In this document: positions 1-14,334 of the stretch, piece after piece
Numbering within the stretch: position 1 is the first letter of the stretch
How the letters are laid out: every line of letters starts with the position of its first letter
Assembly: GCA_037179335.1 (NCBI GenBank)
Contig: JAKZHN010000016.1
Coordinates: forward strand, 1-64,000
From: Cyclaneusma minus
Lineage: Eukaryota > Ascomycota > Leotiomycetes > Marthamycetales > Marthamycetaceae
Length of the DNA stretch: 64,000 nucleotides
Direction of reading: 5' to 3'
Position numbers and translations under genes: made by a program
Notes under the pieces: generated by a model
Told to the model about the DNA's origin: nothing
Seen by the model: the letters and a program-made list of their open reading frames with translations, nothing else
Databases searched by the model: none

Positions 1-3000
1 ATAATTACTATATTTAATAATAAAATAAAATTTGTTAATATATATTTTATAATTAATTATAATCTTTATCTTTAGCCAATAAATTATAAATATATTTATT
101 ATAAGACTTTATTATAAATTTGTTTAAATTATAATAGATAAATAAAATATATAATATTATTTTAATGGTAATAAATTATTATATTAAAGCTATATAATTT
201 ATATATATAATTAAAAATATTAATATACAATTTTTAATAAAATTATTTATTTTATAAAAACCCCTAAAATTATTATATTTAATTATAGCCTTATATTTAT
301 GAATATATTATAAAAAGCTTTTTATTATAAGTTTTATATAATATATAAATAAATAAACTAAATCTGAAAGATTTATATATCATATTATTATAATAATAAG
401 AGAATAAATTAAGCAATTGAATTAACTATAATAAAGTTTGTTTATAATAATAAAAATAAAAAATACTAAAAGAAACCCTTTTTTTATAATATATAAATAT
501 TTTTTATAAATTAGTATTAATTTTTTTATATAATTTATTAAAATTAGGATATCTAAAAAAATATATATAAAAAAATATATTATTATAAAAATTGGGAAAA
601 TACTATTAACAAATATATAAAATAATATATAAAAATATAAATTTCAATAAAAAGGATTAGATATTTCATTTATTAAAAATATATATTTTAAAGCTAGAAA
701 ACTAGTAAAGAAATATATAAGCCTTTCTTTTATTATCGAGAAAATAAGAGCCTAAGTTTATTATTTAAAATTCTTGTTTAGATTTTAATTAAAAAAACTA
801 TATAATATTCTTTATATTAGTTTTTTAAAATCTGTTAAAATACCTTAAACTAATGTATATAAACTATATTTTACAGACTTTAAAAACCTTAGAATTAACT
901 AAAAATAGAAAGTTAAAAAGATTATAATATATAAAAAAAATAGTTAGCTTATATTTTATGAATATTAAAAAAACTAAAACTAAAATTGAAATTAAATATT
1001 GATTTAAAAAAACCTTAAAAAGGCTTTAATAATTTTAAATAAACTTATCAAAAAACATTAAAGCTAGATTATAATAATAATAATAAAAATATAAAAAAGG
1101 CGCAGACTTTGAAAAAAAGGTATTAAAAAGCTAATTCTAGCCTTATATTTAAATGGGAGATATTTAATTATATATAGTATTAAATAAAAATAAAAATAAA
1201 AATATTTAAAATATAAAAATATAGATTTAATTATTTTTTTATATTTTAAATTAAGATAATTCGAATTATATTTCATAAAAGAATTAAAATTAAAAATTGG
1301 AAATTAGGTAAAAAGTTAATTTAATTATAAATTATATAATATATAAATAAAGATTATAAACCTTATATATTAAATAATCTAATTAAAATAAATATTATAT
1401 AAAATAAACTAAATTAATAAAACTAGAAAATTTATAATATTTTTAAACCCTAATTTATATATATAAAATTTATAGCTTCTATATTTTATATTATATTATT
1501 AGAAATCCGGTTTTCATTTCTATATTAAATAAAGTATTATTAAAAAAATGGTTAAAATTATAATTTATTTATATTTTAATTAAATATATATAAAAAAGGC
1601 GTAAAATAAATTTATTAAATAATATTAGATATTAATTACTATATGAATTAAAATATAAATTATAAAAATAGTCTTGGTTAAGGCTATTATTGCAATTATA
1701 ATATTTTTAAATATAATATACGTTTTATATTTTAAGGAAATATAAATCTTAAAATAAAAAAGAGTTTTGGCAGCTTTTATATTATTCTTTAATTAGATTA
1801 ACTCTTTATTATAATTAGTATATTGGTTTTAAGAAAAACCTGGATTTTAATATAAGAATTATAATAAAATATAAAAATATTATAAATTGTATTAAATAAA
1901 GGAATTTAAATAATAAGGATTTATAAAATAATAAATTAATCGATTAAAAAAAAGCCAGGTATAAATGTATTATATAATAAAGGGACTTATAATTATTACA
2001 ATAATAGCCGTATTTAAAATTATTTATAATCTAGTTAGAAGTATTGAAAATTTTATAAAAAAGTTTAAATAAAAACTTTATATATAATAAATATAAATAT
2101 AAATCACAATATAAATACAGGTTTAATAAAAGCGCGATTTAAGTTTTATAATAAAACCACAAACTTAATACTATTACTATAATTATAAACAAGATCTTTA
2201 TTATATAAGATTTAAAGTAAGCTATTACCAAGGTTTTATATTTCGCAATTAGAAATATCAAGGACTATAATATTAAAATTAAAAAAAAACAATAAATAAG
2301 AAAATATATAAATAGCCTAATTTATACTAAAAAGATGTATATTAAAATACTTATATAAAAGCAATAAAAAGAAAATCTAATAAAAACGGAAAGGCTTGCT
2401 TTATATAAATAAAGCCTTAATAAGGTCTAATATAATCGCTATAAAGAAAAAGATATTAAAAAAAACCTTAGAATTCGCTAAAAAAGCCAAAAAAAGATTT
2501 TATATCAAAAATACAATTAAAGATTAATATACTATTATCATACTAAATATGTAATATATATAAAAAAAAAGAATAAAAAATTTAAAAAATCCTAAAACTA
2601 ATTATTTAAAATAAGCTGCTATTATATTAACCTTTTAATATTTATAAAAAAGGTATATGTGAAAGCTAATATAATATATATAAAGCCGATGAAAATAATA
2701 AGACTTTAATAAACTTTAATATAAGAAAATAAAGATTTGAAAAATAAATAAATAAATAAGAGTTTAAAATCGATTTAATAATAAATAATATAAATTAAAT
2801 ATCGAAATTTAAGGCTTTAAAAATTAAATAATAATAAATTTAAAAATATTTATTAATAATAGCGAATTAATAAAAGCCTATCAATTTATATAATTAAAAT
2901 AAAAAACCAAAATTAATAACCAAAATCAAATATTAGATTATTAAAAAATAAGAGTCTATACTTAAAAGCTCCAAGACCTAAAGCTATAAAAAAAGGGATA

Positions 3001-3235
3001 ATTATTATATAAGACTGAAAAAGGCGCCTTATAAATACCTTATAAAATATATATATTAAAGATATATAAAAAACGAGCGTTATTTATTAAAAAAGCTAAA
3101 CAAGGCTTTTAATATATTATATTTAAGCTTTGCTATTTTTATTTAAAAAGGGCAGCGGCTATTTTTTATAATTAAGGAATATATATAATACACCTTTGTC
3201 TATTAATCTATTTTTAACCATTGTGACAAAAAGTT
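1..3235 (-). repeat. Inverted arm of a RIP-degraded Ty3/gypsy copy
   Basis: The reverse complement of this stretch follows positions about 6,410-9,690 base for base over long runs; for example the first 240 bases match the reverse of 9,430-9,690, and 1,040-1,260 match the reverse of 8,380-8,590. The arm ends at about 3,231 in an inverted copy of the 220 bp LTR-like repeat. The left arm runs off the window. No frame is open. The difference between arms is mostly C/T and G/A, as RIP would leave. This is repeat DNA with no gene; the identity as gypsy is inferred from the homologous copies to the right. Confidence 0.75.
3015..3231 (-). repeat. LTR-like repeat family 1, inverted copy
   Basis: Reverse complement reads TGTCACAATGGTTAAAAATAG and continues through the same landmarks (TTCCTTA, ATAGCCGCTGCC, TTAGCTTTTTTAATAA) as the copies at 4.64, 6.41, 14.12 and 22.27 kb. 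The family begins near TGTYACA and ends near TGTAACA, as LTRs do. Confidence 0.65.
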
Positions 3236-4639
3236 TTTTTATAATTATTTAATTATTTATTAAGTATTAAGAAATTCGCATTAGAAATGCAGTATTGTTT
3301 TATATTTATTAGAATCCCTTTAATTATTTACGCAATATTTTTCTTTATAGGATTTAATGCTTATTTTTTTAAGGATATTTTTTAGCTTAATAATAATATA
3401 CTTTGGTTTTAATAGTATAAGCCAATTTTTTTTTAAAATACAAAATTATAATATGTTTTAAAAAGCAATATTAAAGCACGCTTTAAAGCTTTTTTAAATT
3501 TAATTTGCGGCCAAATTAAAGCCTTTTATAAATGATTCAAAAAATGTAATATTTAATAAAAAAAAACTATAGCCTTTATTATTAAAAACCTTTTTAAAAA
3601 AGCTAAAACTGCAATAAAAAATATTGGCGATAATATTTAAAAGGTTTTAAATAAGCTTAAAAAGCTGTATTAGCTTTAAAATATAAAAGCTAAAAGCTGT
3701 TTTTACGGCTTGGGAAATTATTTACTTTTTTACCCTAAACCAATACTCCGGTATTATAGATTTTGCCAGCCGTTTTTAAAAAGCAAATTAAAACCTAGAG
3801 GCGATAAATCCAGCTTTTAAAATTCCCAATATTATTATATTATTTTATTTTTTTTATAATTTTAAATTATAAAATTTAGCTAGGCTAGGATAAGAAATTA
3901 GCTATAGTATTTTACCAGTATTAATTAAAGCAAAACAATATAAAAGGCTGCAATAATAATAAACTTAATAAAGAATTTAATAACAGCAGATTAAATAGCG
4001 ATTTTAATAAGCGCTAATAAAAAAATATTAAAAATGGCGAATAAAATAAAAATAATAAAGGCAAAATTAATATAAATTTTATTAAAGATTTGGCTATAAT
4101 AAATTAAATTACTGGATTTTTAATTTAAAATTGCTTAAAAATTATATTGCCAAGCTTGCTAAAAAGCGCAAAAACCTATTTAAAAGCTTTATATTAGCGC
4201 TAATTATATTAGTAAATTCAATTATTTATTTTAAAAATACAAATATTAATTTTGCCGGTTTTGTATTTGGCATTTTTATAAATAATAAATATTTTTACAT
4301 TTATGTAATTTTTAATATTATATTTAAAATTAATGCCGCCGCTATTAATAATATTAGCAATACTAATAAAAACATATTTATAAATATTAGGAATTTGTTT
4401 TTTAATGCATTTTAAAATATTTGGCGTTTTAATAGTAAAGCTATATTATTAATTATTATTTATAAATATGGATTTATTAAAAAATTAATTAAATTATATA
4501 TAGAAAAATTAATTAATAATTTCGGCAATTACCAAATTATATTAAAATTTTGAAAAACTTATAAATTATTATATTTGATAGCTGACAAAAGAATTAATAT
4601 ATTTTTATTCAATAATTTTTATAGCTCGCAAGGTATTAT
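3236..4639. other. AT-rich degenerate repeat DNA, no gene
   Basis: Heavily AT-rich spacer between the inverted arm and the next LTR-like copy. The 94-codon reading frame at 4,131-4,415 has the Ile/Asn/Phe/Lys composition expected of random AT-rich DNA and resembles no protein I know. Parts (about 4,080-4,560) look like the gag-side internal sequence of the gypsy copies, but this is weak. Confidence 0.5.
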
Positions 4640-4850
4640 AATAGTTAAAAATAGATTGGCAAATAGAGATATATTATATATATTCCTTAGCTATAAAAAA
4701 TAGCCGCTGCTTTTTTGAAACAAAAGTAGCAGCGTCTAAATATTATACGCTAGAAATTTCGCTTAGCTTTTTTAATAAGCAATGCTTATTTTTGGCGCAT
4801 TTTTAATATATATGCTTTATAAAATGCCCGCAAAGCGCCTTTTTTTCTTT
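4640..4850 (+). repeat. LTR-like repeat family 1, direct copy
   Basis: Carries the landmarks AAAAATAGATTGGCAAATA, ATAGCCGCTGC and TTCGCTTAGC shared with the copies at 6.41, 14.12 and 22.27 kb. The 3' part still shows TGCCCGCAAAGCGCC, close to TGCCCGCAGGGCGCC in the least mutated copy at 22.46 kb. Confidence 0.65.
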
Positions 4851-6409
4851 TATTTTCTTTTTTTTATAATTCCGGGCCCCGAAATTTCCAAATACGGATT
4901 TTTGCTTTTTAATAATTTAATATTTGAATTTTTATTATTAATTTTTAATTTTGATTTTAATTTTATAAATTTATAGGCTTTTATTAATTCGCTTTTATTA
5001 ATAATTATTTTGAAATTTATTATTGCTTAATTTTTAAAATTTTAATTTTAATATATAATCTATATTATTTATTATTAAATTAAAATTAAAATTTTATTTT
5101 TTTATATTAAAATTTATTAGAATTTAATTATTTTTATTAGCTTATATATACTATTTTAATTTTCGCGTATACGTTTTTTGCAAATGCCGAAAAATTAATA
5201 TAGCGGCGGCTTATTTGAAATAATTTTTTGTTTTTATATATATATATATATATTATATGCTTTTTATAATAATAGTATATTAAGTTTTAGTTGCGTTTTT
5301 AATTTTAATTTCTTTTTAATTTCTTTTAGCAAATTTGTGTTTCCTTTAGTATTCTTTTTTATAATAGTTATATTGGATTCTATTAAAGATTTTATTTATA
5401 TAAAGCAGGCTTTCCTATTTCTATTGGGCTTTTTATTATTATTGCTTTTATATAGATTTTTTAATATATGCTTTTTCGGCGGATGTTTTTTAATATTATA
5501 GCTTTTAATATTTTTAATTGCAAAATGCAAAATTTCATTAGTAATTTATTTTAAATTCCGCGCAATAAAAGTTTTATCTATAATTATAATAATAATATTA
5601 AATTCGCAATTTTATTGCAAAATTTAAATTGCATTTTTATCAAATTTGCATTTATATTTTAAATCCGTATTTGCATTCGCTATATATAAAAGTTTTGTTT
5701 AAATTTATTTCGCGAAAGTTTTAGTATTTATAATTAAATTGCAAATAATCTTAAATACAATTATTATTGAAATAATTATAAATCTTTTTATTATATAATA
5801 AATTTATATTTTGCTTTTTGTATTTGTTTTTGCCGATTAATTTATTATTTTGCAAATTATCGCTATTTAATTGTTTTCATTTAATACAATTTATAATTCT
5901 TTTATGCTTTATTGTTATTGCTATATTAATTGTTTTTAAAAACCAATGCATTAATTACAATAATAAGTTAATTTAATTAAAAAATAATATAAAAGCTATT
6001 AGGGGTTTTTTTCGCTTTAACATTTATATTTTTTTAAAATATAAAACGCGCAATATTTTTTAAAATATTAGAAATACAATAATAATTAAAATTAAAATTA
6101 TTTTTGCAATTTATATTTTAATATACACAGTAATTAATATTTAATACTATTTGGTTTTTTTAAATATATATATTTAATTACAATATAAATAAATTACAAT
6201 TTTAACTTTTTTTTTTAACTTTTTTTAGCAATATAATATAAAATATAAAAATTATAGGCTTAATATAAGCAAATTGAAATAAATAGCTAGCTTTATTTAA
6301 AAATATTGCAAAGTTTTTAATTTTGCTAATTAAATTTGTTTTGATTCAATATTTACTTTTTAATTAAACTATTTAATATATAAAATTTATAATTTTTATT
6401 TACACATTA

Positions 6410-6620
6410 TCACAATGGTCAAAAATAGATTGGCAAATAAGGGTGCATTGTATATATTCCTTAGCTATAAAGAATAGCCGCTGCCTTTCTTAAATAAAAA
6501 TAGCAGCGCTTAAATATAATATATTAAAAGCCTTGTTTAGCTTTCTTAATAAATAATGCTTATTTTTTATATATCTTTAGTATATATATTTTATAAAATA
6601 TCTATAAGCCGCCTTTTTTG
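6410..6620 (+). repeat. LTR-like repeat family 1, direct copy
   Basis: Starts at CACAATGGTCAAAAATAG, the best preserved start of the family, and continues through ATAGCCGCTGCC and TTAGCTTTCTTAATAA. It could be the 3' LTR of the minus-strand gypsy copy whose 5' LTR is at 14.12 kb, although 1.7 kb of extra sequence separates it from the pol end. Confidence 0.65.
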
Positions 6621-9600
6621 ATTCTGTATAATAATTATCCCTTTTTTTATAGCTCCCGATTTTAAAGCTTTTAAATACGGAGTTTTATTCTTTAGTAATT
6701 TAATATTTGGCTTTGGTTATTAATTTTGGATTTTTATTTTAATTATAGAAATTAGTAGGCTTTTATTAATTTATTATTATTAATAACAATTTTTAAATTT
6801 ATTATTGCCTAACTTTTAAAGCCTTAGTCTTTAATATATAGCTTATATTATTTATTATTAAATTAATTTTAAACTCTTATTTAATTGTCTTTATTATTTT
6901 AAATTTCTATTTTCTTATATTAAAAGTTATTAAAATTTTATTATTTTTATCGGCTTTATATATATTATATTAGCTTTTATATATATTTTTCTTATAAATA
7001 CTAAAAAGTTAATATAGTGGCAACTTATTCCAAATAATTGGTTTTAAAGCTTTTCTAACTTCTTTTATATATATATATTATATTTACTATAATAATAATA
7101 TATTAACCTTTAATTGCGTTTTTAATATAAAATCCTTTTCTGGTTTTTTTTTTAGCAAATTTTAAGGTTTTTTTTCTTTTTTAATATCTTTTTCTTTATA
7201 ATAATTATATTAGACTTTATTAGGACTTTATTTATATAAAGCAGGCCTTTCTGTTTTTATTAGATATTCTTTTATTGCTTTTATGTAAGTCTTTTAATAT
7301 ATAACCTTTTAATATAGATTAGGTTATTTCTATTTTTATTTATTTATTATCGTTTCTCGATTCTAATATTATAGTTTTTAATATTTTTAATTATAAAATA
7401 TAGAATCTCAATAATAATTTATTTCAAGTTTTGTATAATAAAGGTTTTATTTATAATTATAATAATAGTATTAAATTTATAATTCTATTATAAGACTTAA
7501 ATTATATTTTTATTAAACTTATATTTATATTTTAAATCCGCATTTATACTTATTATATATAAAGGTTTTATTTAAACCTTTTTTATAAAACCCTCGACAC
7601 TTTTAACTAAGCTATAAATAATTTGAAATACAGCTATTATTATAATAATTATAAATCCCTTTATTATATAATAAATTTATATTTGGCTTTTTTTGTTTTT
7701 CTTTATTAATTAATTTATTATTTTATAAATCCTTATTACTCAAATTCCTTTATTTAATATAGTTTATAATATTCTTATACTTTATTATAATTATTATATT
7801 AAGGTCCAGACACTTTTTAAAAACCAATATACCATTTATAATAAAAGGTTAACCCGATTAAAAGATAATATAGAGGCTATTAAAATCTTATTTTATTTTA
7901 AAACTTGTATGTTTTTTAAATATAAAATATATATTATATTTAAAGATATTATAACTATAATAATAGCCTTAATTAAAATTATTTTTATAATTTATATCTT
8001 AATATATATAATAATTAATATTTGGTATTATTTAATAAGTTTAGTTTTTGCCGTTTTTTATATATTTAATTAAAATATAAATAAATTACAATTTTAACTA
8101 TTTCATTTAATAATATTTTATTTAATAACAAAAAACCAGATTTCTAATAATATAATATAAAATATAGGAGTTGTAAATTTAATATATATATATTAGGGTT
8201 TGGAAATATTATAAATGTTTTAGTTTTATTAATTAAATTTATTTTATATAGTATCTATTTTGATTAAATTATTTAATATATAAGGTTTATAATCTTTGTT
8301 TATATATTATTTAATTTCCAATGTTTTAATTTAATTGTTTTATAAAAAATATTTTAAATTATCTTAATTTAAAATATAAAAAAATAATTAAATCTATATT
8401 TTTATATTTCAAATATTTTTATTTCTATTTTCGCTTAATATTGTATATGATTAAATATCTCCATCTAAATATAAAATTAAAATTAGCTTTTTAGTATTTT
8501 CTTTTAAAGCCTGTACCCTTTTTATAATTCTCCTATTATTATTATAATCTAGCTTTAATGTTTTTTTAACGAATTTGCTTAAAATTATTAGGGTGTTTTT
8601 AAGGTCTTTTTAAATTAATATTGAGTCCTAATTTTGGTTTTAGCTTTTCCAATATATATAAAATATAAATTAACAGTTTTTATTTTTTTATATACTATAA
8701 TTCTTTCGATTTATTATTCTTAGTTATTTTTAAGATTTTTAAAATCTATAGAATATAGTTTATATACACTATTTTAGAATATTTTAATAGGTTTTAAAAG
8801 GCTAATATGAAAGATATTATATAATTCTTTTAATTAAAATTTAAACAGGAACTTTAAGCGGTAAACTTGGGCTTCTATTTTTTCAATAATAAGAAAAAGG
8901 CTTATATACTTTTTTATTAGTTTTCCGGCCTTAAAATATATATTTTTAATAAATAAGAAAGCCTAGTTTTTCTTATCAAAATCTATAATTTTGTATTGTT
9001 TTATATATTTTTTTATATATTTATTAATGGTATTTTCCCAGTTTTTATAATAGTATTCATTTATTATACTGTTTTTTTATATTAAATACTTTAATTTTTA
9101 TAAATTATATAACAAGATTAATATTAATTTATAAATAATATCTATATATATATATATATTTAATATATTTTATTCTATATTATTATAAATAAACTTTATT
9201 ATAATTAATTAGGCTGTTTAATTTATTTTCTTATTATTATAATAATATTATATATAGGTTTTTAAGATCTGGTTTATTTATTTTATTTGTTTAATTATTT
9301 AAAAATATAATATAATACTATATTTGTATATTATATAAAACCTATAGTAAAAGGGTTTTTATAATATAGTAGTAAATACAAAGCTATAATTAAATATAAT
9401 AATTTTAAGGATTGTTATAAAATAAATAATTTTATTAAAGAATAATTTTCTTAGAAATTGTATATTAATATCCTTAATTATATATATAAATTATATAGCT
9501 TTAATATAACAATTTGTTACTATTAAAATAATATTGTATATTTTATTTATATATTATAATTTAAACAAGTTTATAATAAAGTCTTACAATAAATATATTT

Positions 9601-11179
9601 ATAATTTATTAATTAAAAGTAAAAACTATAATTAATTAAAAACTATATATTAATAGACTTTATTTTATTAATAAATATAACAATTATATATATAATTTTG
9701 TATTTTTACTTTTATACTTAGTTAATAGTATTTATAATAAGTTAAAATTAATATTTAATTCATTTTAAAATGGCTTATTAATTTATTATTAGAATAAATA
9801 TATAAAAGTTTATTATATAATATATTTATTATCAAGATTGTTTCTTTATATATATTTCTTTTAATTATTATTATTTATTTTTATATAATATAAATTGGTT
9901 TTATATCTTTATTATATGTTTATTATGTTTTTAAATTTTAAAAATAATTATAAAACCTGTTTGAATTATTCCGGCTTTTAGGTCTTCATAATTTGAATAA
10001 AATATGGCTTTTTATTTAGAGATTTATATTTATAATATATAAATAAAGTATGTAATATTAATTTTCTAATTTTCTGATTTTAATTAAAATACAAGTACTA
10101 TATTTATAAAAGCAGCTATATTTAAAATATAATTAAATAAATAATAGAGCTTTTATTATAACATAGGTAAAAACCTTTTAATATTTTTCATTAAAGATTT
10201 TTTAATATTTTGTTATAATTTGGCTTATAAAATAAAAAATTAATAAGAGTTTTAACTTTTATAATATATTTAATATTAAAGTTATAAAGTCCTAATTTTA
10301 TAGTTTATTTTACTAAATATTTACTAAGTTTCTTTATATTTACAAAATAATATAAATTATTATAGTTTAAAAATACCTAAATTTTATAATATATATTTTA
10401 TAATATATTATTTTTAGTATTAAAAAAGTTTTATAATTATAAATAACTTAATATTATATATTTAATATATTTAATATATATTAATTAGCTTATAAAATGA
10501 AAAGGTTATTAAATATTAATAATATTATATTAAATTATCCGAGTTTTTAAATTATTTTAAAATCCCTAATATTATAAGTTTAAAAATATTATTTATAATT
10601 TATAAATATTTTATAAAATTAAAGTGTTATAATATTAGCTTATTAATAAATATATTTTTAATATATTAAAAAGCTTTTTATATTTTTAAAAGCTATTTAA
10701 ATTAGCTTTTTTTCTTATTATTTATATTATTTATAAATTAATTAATTATAAATAATATAATTCTATTATATTTTAAAATAAACCGCTTATAGAAATTGGC
10801 TTATCTTAAGAATGATTACAATTTTATATATATAATTAATATAAACTATTTTTAAATAATATATATTTCTTCTAATTCTATATATATATTATTTTCTTTT
10901 ATTATAAAATCTAAAAATAAGATTTTATTTATTCTAAATTTATATTTACTCTCGTTTCTAAAAAAACAAGTGTTTTTATAGCTTTTTAAATACGGTTGTT
11001 ATATATTTATTATATTTATTGGAGTTTTTTAAATAAATTAAAATATTATTAAAATAAACTATTATAATAATATTTAGAAACTCTTTAAATATTATGTTTA
11101 TATAGGCTTAAAATATAATTAATACATTTACTAATTTAAGTAATATTATTAAGTATTTAAAATAGCTATATTTTATATA

Positions 11180-11560
11180 AAATACTAGTTTTTATTTATT
11201 TCCCTTTTATATATAAATCTTATAATACATATTTTTAAAATCCAGTTTAATAAAAAATTTGGATTTTTTTAATTTAATTAAAAATTTATTAATTAAAAAA
11301 AGTAAGTAATGATTTTTAATAATTATGTTATTCAATTCTTTATAATTAATATATAGCATATAAGCCATTTCTTTTTTTAATATAAATAATATAAAGGCTT
11401 TTATTAAACTCTTTAATTTATAAATCCAATCTTTTACTAATATATTATTAAGATATTTCTTTAATATAACTAGCTGTTTTTCAAATAGCTTATAAATAAA
11501 TTAATAAAATAAATTTATTTTGGTTTTTATAATATAATCCTAATTAAAATATATAAATAA
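11180..11560 (-). pseudogene. Ty3/gypsy reverse transcriptase relic
   Basis: Minus-strand translation gives a run of gypsy RT landmarks in the right order: LKKYLN near 11,490, KKEMAYMLYINYKELNN near 11,370 (the KKDG-LR-CVDYR-LN motif), then NHYLLFLINKFLIKL (NRYPLPLI) and FFIKLDFKNMYYKI near 11,210 (FTKLDLR-AYH). The residues that differ are those expected from C-to-T change. The protein cannot be functional. Confidence 0.8.
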
Positions 11561-14117
11561 TATACCAGCTTTTATTATATTAAAAATATTATTAAAATAG
11601 CTCAGTCGTTTTAGTCTCTTAAATTTTTATTTTTTATTTTTATTTTAATCTTAATTTTATTATATATTTTTTATAAATATTTTTAATATTTGGTAATTTA
11701 TAGCTTTAGAAATATATTAAAATCCAGTTTTATTTTACTAAAACTCTAGTCTCTTATATTCTGATTTTTTGCTCTAATTCTAATCTTAGTCTTATTATAT
11801 ATTTTTTATAAATATTTTTAATATTTAGCAATTTACAATTTTGGGAATATATTAAAATCCAGTTTTATTTTATTAAAACTCTGGTATTTTATTTAATATA
11901 TATATAATGAGATTTTTATTTAAATTTATAGTATTTTTTATAAAGAATAGGTTTTTATTTATTTTACTAAGTATTGTTTTATATAATTTAATATTATATT
12001 TCTAGTTTTTATATATAAAATATTTTATATATAATAACTCCCTATTTACTATATTTAAAATATAAACTATTATATTCAGCTTCTTTAATGTGTCCGGCTT
12101 ATTTTAAATAATAAATTTGTATTTAATTTAGTATTTATAAATAAAGCTAATTTTAATTTAATTATAATATTTATTACCTATTTATTTAAATTAAAATATA
12201 TTTAAAAATAAGTTATATAAATATATCAATATTTTATATATTTTAATATTTTAATATTTTATATTACCTTTATTATTAAGGATTTTAATAAACGTTTTAT
12301 AATATTGTTCAGCTTTAATTTTAATTTTATTGCAGAAATAATTTTATAAATATTATATATATATATTAATTTATTTTTAGTTTTTTATAAATATTAATAA
12401 TATAAAGTTTCTATCCAATCCATTATTAATAAAGGCGGAAATAGAAACCATATTCTAAATATTAATCGTAATTAAATAATCGATTATTACATATTTTGAT
12501 TTTATAAAAAAGTTATTATATTAAATAGTTATTAGCAGCCTTTTTTTTTAATTATTATATTTATATTTACAATTTATAGAATCAAATTTTTTATTTACAA
12601 TTTCTATAAAAAAACTTTAATTATACCTATTTTAATTATAACCACCATAATTTTAACTATAATTAAAACCATTTTTATATAATTAGCCTTTTTTTTATAA
12701 TTATTAAAACCATTATTGTTTGGAATATATATTTTATTACTAGGTTATTTATATTTACGGGTTTTATATCTAAGCTTTTAAAAAAATTTAATATATCTCT
12801 TCTTTATGGATATAATTAAATAAATTATAATCAAATAAATCATAATTAAATAAATTATAATTAAATAAATTATAATTAAGATATAAAAAAGCCGGTATTA
12901 ATTTTCATTATATTATTAGTCTTTATTTTAATAGTAGCTGTTTTTTTCTTTTTTTATATTTGAATTAATATTAGGTTATTATATTATTATTTAGAATATT
13001 ATCTAGGTTTTATAATTTACTATAATTATTATAATGTTTTTTTAAATTATTTATATTAAATATATTCCTGGGTTTAAATTAAAACTCAGGCCTATTTTTA
13101 TATTTAATATTTTTAATTATATTGAATATATATTATATACTAGTTTATAATTGGTTGTTTTATTAAAAAATAAGCTTTTATTTAATATTATTATGAAGCT
13201 TGGAAATAAATTAATTATTAAAAAATATAAAAAATATATCTTTTATATATATATAAAAATCTTTATTTTTTAATAGAATTCTTTAATTGTTTTTTAAGCC
13301 TTTTTACTAAATTGGTCTAATATATATAATATATATTATTATTTTATATTTATTATATTTAGCATTATATTTTTAAATTCTTTTTATAAAACTTTTTTTA
13401 ATTTATAATTCGTTTAATAATTATTATATAATATATATATAATCTTTAAATATAATTAAAATATAATAAATACGGATTATATTTTTTTTTAAAAAATGAT
13501 TTAAAACTATATATTAACATAATTTTATAAACGATTAAATTATTTAAATTATTTATATATATTATATATATAATATAGCTTAATACTTAATATATAGTGA
13601 TTTTTAAATATATAAAGCCTTTTGGCAATCGATTGTTCTATTATTAGAGTTTAAGCTAAACAAATTGTGTTTATAAATAAGGGTTATAATCTTCGTTTAC
13701 AATTCCGCAATCCTTTTCTTGGTTTTAAGTTTTTAAATAATTTATTAAACAATTATAAAATCGTTGAAATTTAAATTTGCTTAATTTTGAATTGAGCTAG
13801 AAATAGGAGCTTAATTAAATTCGCCTTTATACAGTATATTTATATCTTTAATTAAGGGACTTTAATTATTAATAATGGCAACGCGTTTACCAGCGTTGCT
13901 AATAAGTATATTATTGCCTTTATTAAATATGGTTTTTTGAATTAGTATATAAATTCCGCTAGTATTGTTGCTAATATTGAGTTGTTTTAAAATTAAGCGA
14001 AATTGGGTTTTAAGGCTTTTAATAAAAAATTTATAAATAAGATTATTACTGGATTCGCGGCTAATAAATTAGGTAATTATTATTTTATTAAATTATTGCC
14101 TTTTAAAATAAAAGCGG

Positions 14118-14334
14118 CTATTTTATTATAATGGTTAAATATAAATTAGCAAATAAAAATATATTATATATATTTCTTAATTATAAAAAATAGCTATTAT
14201 CCTTTTTAAGTAAAAATAACAGCACCTAAATATAATACACTAAAAGCCTCGCTTAGCTTCCTTAGTAAACAACGCTTATCCCTTATACATCTTTAGCGCA
14301 CGTGCCTCGCGCCCTCCTCGGCCCCGTATAACAT
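14118..14334 (+). repeat. LTR-like repeat family 1 between two gypsy copies
   Basis: Begins TTATTATAATGGTTAAATATA and ends CCCCGTATAACA. The last 60 bases keep GC (AGCGCACGTGCCTCGCGCC, CTCGGCCCC), unlike the surrounding DNA. It is placed where the 5' LTR of copy 1 and the 3' LTR of copy 2 would both lie, so the copies share it or one LTR has been lost. Confidence 0.7.

Larger units (their letters stand above)
4640..8330 (+). repeat. Tandem pair of ~1.8 kb degenerate units
   Basis: Positions 4,640-6,405 and 6,410-8,330 are two direct copies of the same unit: each starts with the LTR-like repeat, passes a TTAATATAG-GGCGGCTTATT type segment (5,195 and 7,005), and ends in TTTAATATATAA-GGTTTATAAT (6,370 and 8,270). 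An inverted third copy lies at about 1,320-3,231. No open frame survives. Whether the unit is LTR plus adjoining sequence or a separate element nested in the gypsy is not resolved. Confidence 0.6.
6410..14334 (-). mobile_element. RIP-degraded Ty3/gypsy retrotransposon, copy 1
   Basis: About 8,330-14,118 is collinear with 14,390-22,270, allowing for an insertion in the second copy, and both are bounded by direct copies of the LTR-like repeat. On the minus strand the reverse transcriptase lies near 11.2-11.5 kb, so gag is expected at 11.6-14.1 kb and RNase H plus integrase at 8.3-11.1 kb. All frames are broken by stops created by C-to-T change. The left limit is uncertain because 6,620-8,330 is not part of the collinear stretch. 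Confidence 0.65.

Noticed and set aside
1..60. Telomere repeats at the left edge
   Set aside because: No TTAGGG or CCCTAA tract is present at either window edge, so a chromosome end is not shown.
4131..4415. 94-codon ORF in AT-rich DNA
   Set aside because: Composition is that of random AT-rich DNA (Ile, Asn, Phe, Lys) and no motif is present; it lies in degenerate repeat sequence.
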